Source of the DNA: a virus
DNA: 33,824 nucleotides
IMG/VR virus record: IMGVR_UViG_3300043540_000712
Coordinates: 1-33,824 of that record
Direction: 5' to 3' (one strand)
The notes below the pieces were generated by a model. That model worked only from the letters and a program-made list of their open reading frames with translations, did no database searches and was not told the DNA's origin. Each line of letters opens with the position of its first letter. Positions within the stretch are counted from its first letter, which is position 1. The position numbers and the translations under genes are program-made. This document shows, piece by piece, positions 28,759-33,824 of the stretch.

Positions 28759-29229
28759 ATGTTAACGACTGTAATATCGGACGAACCGCCGCCGTTATCA
28801 AGTGGAAACGGGCCTGACCCCAGTCAAGCTACTGCGAGCATTTCGACTGCGGCACTGCTTGACCCCTTCGCGGCATGGGATCAGCTCAACCCGGCTCTGC
28901 AGCGGCGCATCGGCGCGGCAACCGTCGCCATGGGTATCGGCTCGCTGGGCATCTCGATCGCCGAACAGCTCGATGATGTCCCCGCCCGCCATCGCCACCT
29001 CACCTCCAACGCCGAGGCCCTGTCGCTGCTGCTGGCGCTGATCGCCGGGCATGTCCTGCGGACCGACGACGAGGTCATCCCTCCCTGGGTGGACCTGCGG
29101 CCGCTCGGCATCCGCCAGTGCAAGGGTTGCGGCTGCACCGACGATTTCGCCTGTGAAGGCGGATGCGCGTGGGTCACCGAAGACCTTTGCAGCCGTTGCC
29201 CGCCCGCTGATCCGCAGGTGATGCCATGA
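28759..29229 (+). CDS. Zinc-binding protein (156 aa)
   Basis: The N-terminal two-thirds are helical (QRRIGAATVAMGIGSLGISIAEQLDD; NAEALSLLLALIAGHVL). The last 45 residues carry a compact Cys cluster: CKGCGCTDDFACEGGCAWV, then DLCSRC, seven Cys in two groups that should bind one or two zinc ions. This cluster recurs in small alphaproteobacterial phage proteins. It may be a transcription or replication adaptor. Its end overlaps the GcrA-like gene as ATGA, so the two are coupled. Confidence 0.8.
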   Translation: MLTTVISDEPPPLSSGNGPDPSQATASISTAALLDPFAAWDQLNPALQRRIGAATVAMGIGSLGISIAEQLDDVPARHRHLTSNAEALSLLLALIAGHVLRTDDEVIPPWVDLRPLGIRQCKGCGCTDDFACEGGCAWVTEDLCSRCPPADPQVMP

Positions 29230-30017
29230 CCGAGTGGACAGACCACACCATCGAGCGGCTCCGCACCCTCTGGGGTGAAGGGCACTCGACCGCCGAAATC
29301 GGCCGGCGCCTCGGACACAGCAAGAACGCCATCATCGGCAAGGCGCGCCGCCACGGCCTCCCCGGGCGCTCGTCGCCGTCCGGCGAGCAACGAGCGCTCA
29401 AATGGACAGCCGCGATCGTGGCGCGCGCGATGCGGATGCAGGCCGAAGGCCAGACGCCATCCCAGATCGCCGCCGTCCTCTCCGCCTCCGATGGTAATGC
29501 CTTCCCTGTATCGGCAGGGGCGGTCAGAGCTAAGTTCAATGATCTGCGGCGCACCTCGCTGGGCACCAGGCTGCCCGATCTCAGCGAGGCCGCTGCGCCC
29601 GGCGTCGATCAAGCCGCTGCGCAACCGGAGGTCTCGCCAACGCTCGTCATCCAGGCCGCGCCTGCGCCGTCGCCATCGCCGCCGGGGGTCATTGGCGTAC
29701 AAACGACCATTGTCGTCGAGCCGGCCCCCGCTCCCGAAACGCCCGACCGCAGCGCTGCTCTCCGGCTCGGCCAGACGCGCCCTGCGGCCACGTTCATTTT
29801 CACAGCCTCTATCGAGGGCGAGAAAATGGACGCATCGCCGCCCATCCGGCGTTCCCGGCCAGAGCCGTGCTGCTTCGTGGTGCGGGAGGGCGGCCGGGGA
29901 CGCATGCCGCTCTACTGCGATGTCATGACCGCGGACGGCCCGTACTGCGCGGATCACGCCATCGGGAAACGAATCGCCAGGCGCTCCCGTGACGCGGCCG
30001 AGTCCTATGAAGCATGA
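29226..30017 (+). CDS. gcrA: GcrA-family cell-cycle regulator (263 aa)
   Basis: GcrA is the alphaproteobacterial sigma-70 cofactor that acts at promoters with methylated GANTC. The N-terminal helix-turn-helix is plain: WTDHTIERLRTLWGEGHSTAEIGRRLGHSKNAIIGKARRHGLPGR (residues 4-48). A second similar block (KWTAAIVARAMRMQAEGQTPSQIAAVL, about 58-85) follows, which host GcrA lacks. The middle is a Pro/Ala linker. The C-terminal Cys/His part (CCFVV, YCDVM, GPYCADHAIGKR) resembles the GcrA sigma-binding end. The length (263) exceeds host GcrA (about 170-180). It may redirect host transcription to phage promoters; that is inference. Confidence 0.87.
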   Translation: MTEWTDHTIERLRTLWGEGHSTAEIGRRLGHSKNAIIGKARRHGLPGRSSPSGEQRALKWTAAIVARAMRMQAEGQTPSQIAAVLSASDGNAFPVSAGAVRAKFNDLRRTSLGTRLPDLSEAAAPGVDQAAAQPEVSPTLVIQAAPAPSPSPPGVIGVQTTIVVEPAPAPETPDRSAALRLGQTRPAATFIFTASIEGEKMDASPPIRRSRPEPCCFVVREGGRGRMPLYCDVMTADGPYCADHAIGKRIARRSRDAAESYEA

Positions 30018-30277
30018 CCCGGCGGGTATGCCACGACTGCGGCTCCAGCTCGGCGGAAACCGCGTTTCCGGCCGCGCGCTTCCGACCAGGCCAGATCCCG
30101 CGCTGCAGCGATTGCGTGGCCGCCGCGCCGACCGCCGATCGCGTCGCCGCCCACCGCGCTGCCGTCGCCGCCGGCGAGGTTCACGTCATCCGGCGCGCCA
30201 GCTACCGAGCCGCCTATCGGCACCGGTGGACGCTGCCGCAACTCGACCTGGTTGACCTGCTGGTGCCTCCGCCATGA
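30014..30277 (+). CDS. Small zinc-finger protein (87 aa)
   Basis: ATGA overlap with the GcrA-like gene. Begins RRVCHDCGSS and has a second CSDC pair at about residue 31, so a CxxC-CxxC zinc site. The rest is Ala/Arg-rich and helical (AAHRAAVAAGEVHVIRRASYRAAYRHRW). Likely nucleic-acid binding. Its stop overlaps the next start by 4 bp. Confidence 0.72.
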   Translation: MTRRVCHDCGSSSAETAFPAARFRPGQIPRCSDCVAAAPTADRVAAHRAAVAAGEVHVIRRASYRAAYRHRWTLPQLDLVDLLVPPP

Positions 30278-30600
30278 GCGAGCACATCACGGGGCCGCCC
30301 GCACCTCCCGCTCCCTCAGCAACCACCGAGTCGGACACACCGGCCGCACTGCACCAGCAGTTCGGCCGGTGCGTCGATGCCTGTCTGCTGACCGCGGACG
30401 GGCTGCTGGAGCAGCTCGGCCCGGAACCGCCGGCGCCGGGTGAGGCGGCATCGGTTGCGCTCACCCATTATGGGAACTCGCCGGCGTTCCGGGCCTGGCT
30501 GGTGTGGAGCACCATCCAGCAGCTCGGCGCGGCGTGGCACGCGCTGCAGGGAGCATCCGGCGACATCATCGCACAAGGCCGGCGAGGCACGACGCGATGA
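30274..30600 (+). CDS. Hypothetical helical protein (108 aa)
   Basis: ATGA overlap upstream and downstream. After a Pro-rich first 20 residues it is helical: AALHQQFGRCVDACLLTADGLLEQLG, and AFRAWLVWSTIQQLGAAWHALQG. No motif recognised. It lies directly before the winged-helix gene and is certainly co-expressed with it. Confidence 0.65.
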   Translation: MSEHITGPPAPPAPSATTESDTPAALHQQFGRCVDACLLTADGLLEQLGPEPPAPGEAASVALTHYGNSPAFRAWLVWSTIQQLGAAWHALQGASGDIIAQGRRGTTR

Positions 30601-31445
30601 CAGTGCCGGTCGCAGGTGAGGGCGTGGGGTTAGGCGACGACCGCGCTGTGGGCGCGGCCGGGGCCCGGACCCCGGCATACCCCTCATCGGCTGACCGGCT
30701 GCAGGACGCCATAGCCGCCCAGCGCGCCGCGCTGCGCGCTCAGAGCCAGGCGGTGACGGATTCCGACCTGGCGGAGCTGCAGCGCCTGGTTTCCGCGCAG
30801 GCCAGCACGCCGACGCGGGAGGCTGTCCGATCGATCGCCGATCACCTCCCGGCGGCAGCCAGGGTGGCGCAGGACGGCGCCCAACGCCGGGTGGACAACC
30901 TCAAGGTTCACGCGGGTGACCTCAACCTGAAGCGGCTCCGGCCGCCCACGGTCAGGCAGTCGTTCTGGATGGCTCGGGTGCGCAAGTTCGCGCCTCGGCG
31001 CAACCTCGGCGATCCGCTGGCGCTGACGATCGTGCGGGTGGGCGGCTACCTCGGCGCCCTCATCGAGAAGGGCGAAGGCAAGGCACGGGTGACCTTCGAG
31101 GAGGTCGCCCGGGCAGTACCCTGCTGCAAGGAGACTGTGCGGCGGGTCGTCCGGCTGCTGGAGTCCTGGGAGCTGCTGGCGACGTTCAACGTGCTGGAGC
31201 GGCACGGCCGCGACCTGATCCGAGGCGCCAACCTCTATTTGCGCACCATGCCGCCCAACCGTCCCGCCGCACCCTCGGCCGAGGACGCGGAGGACCAGGC
31301 CGCCGAAGACGCGGCCGATCCGCTGGTTGCCGTCGTGAAGAAGGCCCAGCGCGCCGAGTATTGGGCGCCGTTCTTCGGCCTCGCTGCCCGCCTTTGGGGG
31401 CTGAACACCGCCCCCGCGCGGCCGGCGCACCCCCCGCCCACCTGA
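30597..31445 (+). CDS. Winged-helix replication-initiation-like protein (282 aa)
   Basis: ATGA overlap with the preceding gene. The N-terminal 100 residues are helical (RLQDAIAAQRAALRAQSQAVTDSDLAELQRLV). A winged helix follows: LTIVRVGGYLGALIEKGEGKARVTFEEVARAVPCCKETVRRVVRLLESWELLATFNVLERHGRDLIRGANLYLR (about residues 140-215), a layout seen in phage replication organisers and Rep proteins. The acidic tail is disordered. It is the last gene of the early operon and is followed by 600 bp of structured non-coding DNA, which would suit an origin. The replication role is inference from fold and position. Confidence 0.6.
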   Translation: MTVPVAGEGVGLGDDRAVGAAGARTPAYPSSADRLQDAIAAQRAALRAQSQAVTDSDLAELQRLVSAQASTPTREAVRSIADHLPAAARVAQDGAQRRVDNLKVHAGDLNLKRLRPPTVRQSFWMARVRKFAPRRNLGDPLALTIVRVGGYLGALIEKGEGKARVTFEEVARAVPCCKETVRRVVRLLESWELLATFNVLERHGRDLIRGANLYLRTMPPNRPAAPSAEDAEDQAAEDAADPLVAVVKKAQRAEYWAPFFGLAARLWGLNTAPARPAHPPPT

Positions 31446-32052
31446 CCTTTCCCTCTGCTGAGAGGCGCCTGTGACCCGCCCCGTGCGGGCGATCCTGATT
31501 CCGCACGGAAGGCTTTTCATTCCGGCCCGCTAATATACAGCGCCTCGCGAGCCTGTGAATAAACCGATATCGGAACATAGAAGGGCGCACGAAGGCCCAG
31601 GGCGATCCATTCGGCCGGCTTGGCGGCGTTTTTCGGGGCAGCTGATACCAGGCAATGGGATCAGTACTGACACCATCGTTTGGCGCACATCGTGTAGAGC
31701 CAAGAGAAGAAAGAGAAGAAATAGAGTGCGCTTCCGCGCACCGGTTTCCCGGCTGACAAGGGGGCGCCGCCCCCTTCGCTCCGCTACGCTTCGCTGACCC
31801 CGGCGCGGACGCGCAGCAGCCCAGCGGTAGAATAGAAGGGGGTAACCTACGGTTCCCCCCTTCGCTCCGCTTCGCTGCGCTGACCCCTCTCCCTGGACCG
31901 CTCCACGGTGGGGACCGTACGTAGAAGATTGCTCAGGAGAGGAGCGGTCCCGGCGCGATTGCGCCCGGGGCAGGCGTCGCAGCGGCCGAGAGGCAGGGTG
32001 GCGGCTAACGCCGCCGTGCACGCCTCCGGCGCGCCAGGTCTTGCGAGCGTCG
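31446..32052. other. Structured non-coding region, candidate origin or ncRNA
   Basis: No convincing gene. Possible terminators lie just after the winged-helix gene: CCCGC/GCGGG (31475-31489) and TTCCG/CGGAA (31499-31510) followed by TTTT. A purine-rich run of AAGAGAAGA-like repeats spans 31702-31726. Two hairpins follow, AAGGGGG/CCCCCTT (31758-31776) and AAGGGGGTAACC/GGTTCCCCCCTT (31836-31862). Each is continued by TTCGCTCCGCT, a few variable bases and CGCTGACCCC. The duplicated hairpin-plus-tail looks like a functional repeat. Frames across it show low-complexity Arg/Gly/Ser. Confidence 0.5.
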
Positions 32053-32991
32053 TCACGCCAGTGAGCTGGTGTCCTCGTTGCGGCTGTGCAGATACAGGTC
32101 GAAGTCGTGGCGCAGCTCCGGCTTGTTGGTCGCGAATTCCAGCACGCCGTACGCGTTGCGCTTCAGGTCCTCGTGCGGGTCGAACTGGTGCTGGACGAAC
32201 ATGCCCCAGCGCGACTGATAGCCCCGATCTCCCTTCCGGCCGTGGAACAGGTGCTCGATGGTGCCCGGCACGTAGCCGATGTTGCCGTTGATGTGCTGCC
32301 GGGCGCGGGCCTCCCAGCGTTTCACCTCGGCGCGATAGGCAAGCGCCGTCCCGCCGGGCATCGAGGCATCCGCACGCCCGACCAGGCCGAGCGCCATGTG
32401 ATGGTCGCCTGACCCCATGCCGCCGAGTTCGAACAGGCCCCCGACCCGCTCATAGGCGTCGCGCGTGATCGCCCAGGCGTAGCCGCTGTGCGGGTAGGCA
32501 TAGGGGCCGCCGTCGCTGTGCCAGAAATTCGGCCCGGTCGGCGCCACCGGCTCGCGGTGGAAGTACTGCCGGCAGAAGGACCGGTGATGAGCGATGTGCT
32601 CGCCGTTCGGCCCCAGGTCGTAGGCATCGCTCCAGGGCTGCACCACGGCATAGTGCTGCAGCGCCCGCACCGTGGCGGCGGCCCAATCGGCGCGGCGGAA
32701 GATCACGTCGGCGTCGATCCAGGCGATGTATTTCGCCTCCGGCGTGCGCCAGACGCCGAGGTTGAGCAGGTTCTCCTTGCACCAGCCGCGGGTGGTGGCG
32801 CGCACCCCGATGTGGGTCGCCCCGTCGAGCTGGCAGGCGAAGTCCTCCTCGCCATAGGCGCACTCGACGACGACCAGGTTCACCCCGCTGTCGAGCATGT
32901 GGCGGGCGAAGCGGAGATAGTTGTCGTGCGGCGCGCGGAACCCCAGCGGGTTGGCGCGGGCAGTGAAGACATACAGCTGATCGGCTCTCAT
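32053..32991 (-). CDS. Glycosyltransferase-like protein, GT-A fold (312 aa)
   Basis: N-terminal half: YVFTARANPLGFRAPHDNYLRFARHMLDSGVNLVVVECAYG, then TRGWCKENLLNLGVWRTPEAKYIAWIDADVIFRRADW, whose DAD is the metal/nucleotide-sugar DxD motif of GT-A enzymes. Later GGLFELGGMGSGDHHMALGL, with Gly-Asp-His-His, matches the acceptor-side GGxxE/D..D region. No signal peptide, so cytoplasmic. It could glycosylate phage DNA, a virion protein or cell-surface sugar. Expressed in the late leftward direction after a strong terminator, so it has its own promoter or depends on read-through. Confidence 0.82.
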   Translation of the reverse strand: MRADQLYVFTARANPLGFRAPHDNYLRFARHMLDSGVNLVVVECAYGEEDFACQLDGATHIGVRATTRGWCKENLLNLGVWRTPEAKYIAWIDADVIFRRADWAAATVRALQHYAVVQPWSDAYDLGPNGEHIAHHRSFCRQYFHREPVAPTGPNFWHSDGGPYAYPHSGYAWAITRDAYERVGGLFELGGMGSGDHHMALGLVGRADASMPGGTALAYRAEVKRWEARARQHINGNIGYVPGTIEHLFHGRKGDRGYQSRWGMFVQHQFDPHEDLKRNAYGVLEFATNKPELRHDFDLYLHSRNEDTSSLA

Positions 32992-33005
32992 GACTGGCTC
33001 ACAGC

Positions 33006-33038
33006 AAAAAGGCGCCCGCCGGAGAGCCGGCGGGCGCC
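33006..33038 (-). terminator. Strong intrinsic terminator
   Basis: GGCGCCCGCCGG (33011-33022) and CCGGCGGGCGCC (33027-33038) are exact inverse complements with an AGAG loop. On the minus strand TTTTT (33010-33006) follows. It lies 30 bp after the stop of the 238-aa gene and 14 bp before the glycosyltransferase ATG. Confidence 0.92.
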
Positions 33039-33068
33039 ACAGGTCAAAAGGGTGTTGCCGAGCAGCAC

Positions 33069-33785
33069 TTATCGGCTGGCGGTGATCCAGCCGCCCGGCG
33101 GGCCGAGGGTCCAGTGCGGCAGGACGGCGGCGAACAGCCAGCGCGGCGAGAGGCTGGACGTCTTCGCCGGCGCCGCCGGCACGACAGCTGGCGCCGCCGG
33201 GGGCGAGGTACTGGGGGCCGCGGTTGCCGGCGCCGCACCGGGGGCGCCGGCGCCTGTCCCGCCGATCGCCTTGGAGGCATCCACGACGCCGTCGGCCGCC
33301 GCCTTCTGGCAGGCCGGCGAGGCGGCAACGGTCAGGCCGGCGTTGACGGCTTTCTGCCCATCGGACACGCCGGGCGCCTGGGCATCGGCGACCACGCCTG
33401 GCGCGGCCTGGGCAACGCAGGCCGTGGCATCGACCGCATCCGGGGCCGAGCAGGCGGCCAGCAGCGAGAGGCCGGCCAGCGCAGTCAGCGCGAAGGCGAT
33501 CCCGAGCGCCCGCGCGGTGGCCGCGGTGGTGCCCGAGGATCCCGCGCCGACGCCGCTCGGCTGGCCGCTCTCGACCGCGGCGATAATATCGGTGGCCGCC
33601 TGCCTGGCACCGGTTTGCAGGGCCGCGTCCTCGGGCCAGATCAGCCCGACCAGGCCGGCGATCATCACCGGGAGGGCAGCCTGCCAGCTGATGGTGCCGG
33701 CCAGCAGCGCGACGCCGGCGCCCGCCAGCATCATGAAGCCATGTCCGGTCGTGACCTGGCGCAGCCAGGCCTTCACCTTGGCCAT
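33069..33785 (-). CDS. Membrane protein with internal lipobox-like segment (238 aa)
   Basis: GGAG stands 6 bases before the ATG. Residues 14-50 hold two hydrophobic stretches (GFMMLAGAGVALLAGTISW; ALPVMIAGLVGLIW) like a small holin. At about residues 92-111 comes a second hydrophobic segment ending LSLLAACS, the classic lipobox, as in Rz1-type spanins or other lipoproteins. After it the chain is Ala/Pro/Gly-rich with two further Cys. Thus two usually separate modules, holin-like and lipoprotein-like, sit in one frame. It is the first gene at the right edge and faces the late direction. Lysis function is likely but not certain. Confidence 0.68.
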   Translation of the reverse strand: MAKVKAWLRQVTTGHGFMMLAGAGVALLAGTISWQAALPVMIAGLVGLIWPEDAALQTGARQAATDIIAAVESGQPSGVGAGSSGTTAATARALGIAFALTALAGLSLLAACSAPDAVDATACVAQAAPGVVADAQAPGVSDGQKAVNAGLTVAASPACQKAAADGVVDASKAIGGTGAGAPGAAPATAAPSTSPPAAPAVVPAAPAKTSSLSPRWLFAAVLPHWTLGPPGGWITASR

Positions 33786-33824
33786 TGCGATCTCCGGGGA
33801 ATGAGCGTGGGTGACCGCATCCGT

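Noticed and set aside
31530-32021. Minus-strand 163-codon frame
   Set aside because: Arises from the hairpins and the TTCGCTCCGC-type repeats; no ribosome-binding site and low complexity.
32488-33804. Plus-strand frame of 438 codons
   Set aside because: Crosses a strong minus-strand terminator and two minus-strand genes; composition is that of a shadow.
1-33824. CRISPR array
   Set aside because: No series of equal-length direct repeats with unique spacers was seen on either strand.

Overview
The window reads as most of a temperate, tailed (HK97-type) phage genome from a GC-rich alphaproteobacterium. The phage call rests on an ordered packaging/head block (terminase small and large subunits, portal, prohead protease), a divergent repressor/Cro region, an integrase with a tRNA-derived attachment core, and many short genes joined by ATGA/GTGA/TGATG overlaps. 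The host call rests on phage copies of typically alphaproteobacterial proteins (GcrA-type regulator, GapR/DUF2312, DUF6362-like, DUF29) and high GC. An Acetobacteraceae or Rhodospirillales-like host is plausible but not proven.

Layout. 1-8.34 kb, minus strand: DNA-modification protein (methylase-like plus Mom/GNAT-like), ParB-like protein, TerS, TerL, a class 3 lipase, a tiny membrane protein, portal, two small proteins and a prohead protease that runs off the left edge. 8.46-11.2 kb, plus: DUF488-like protein, three small proteins and a ParB-family protein without ParA. 11.6-14.7 kb, minus: HNH nuclease, DUF3164 protein, XerC/D-like recombinase and small proteins. 14.9-15.75 kb, plus: ArdC-type antirestriction protein whose HExxH motif has lost its glutamate. 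15.8-18.4 kb: two tandem units, each made of a 117-bp nearly identical promoter/leader, different small cargo genes and a truncated IS1595 (ISXO2-like) transposase. 18.3-19.3 kb: small genes and an HNH nuclease between 17-bp direct repeats. 19.5-20.0 kb, minus: DUF6362-like protein. 20.1-20.33 kb: a candidate attP, with a 46-bp 3' end of a CAU-anticodon tRNA flanked on both sides by GTGAGACA repeats. 20.3-23.3 kb, minus operon: integrase, AlpA/Xis-like protein, GapR homolog and five small proteins. 23.45-24.7 kb, plus: two tandem DUF29 proteins and a hypothetical. 24.8-26.0 kb: repressor (minus) and two Cro-like proteins (plus). 26.0-26.6 kb, minus: membrane protein. 26.7-31.4 kb, plus: early operon with zinc-binding proteins, a GcrA homolog and a winged-helix replication-type protein. 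31.45-32.05 kb: structured non-coding DNA. 32.05-33.8 kb, minus: glycosyltransferase and a membrane/lipoprotein.

How it fits together. Capsid and tail genes should lie left of base 1, and lysis/late genes enter at the right edge, so the map fits a circular genome. Both arms of the att site appear present, which favours an unintegrated (attP) form over an integrated prophage. Host-directed functions are unusually rich: Mom/methylase-like DNA modification, ArdC, and GcrA and GapR homologs. Functional names come from reading motifs by eye; no database search was run.
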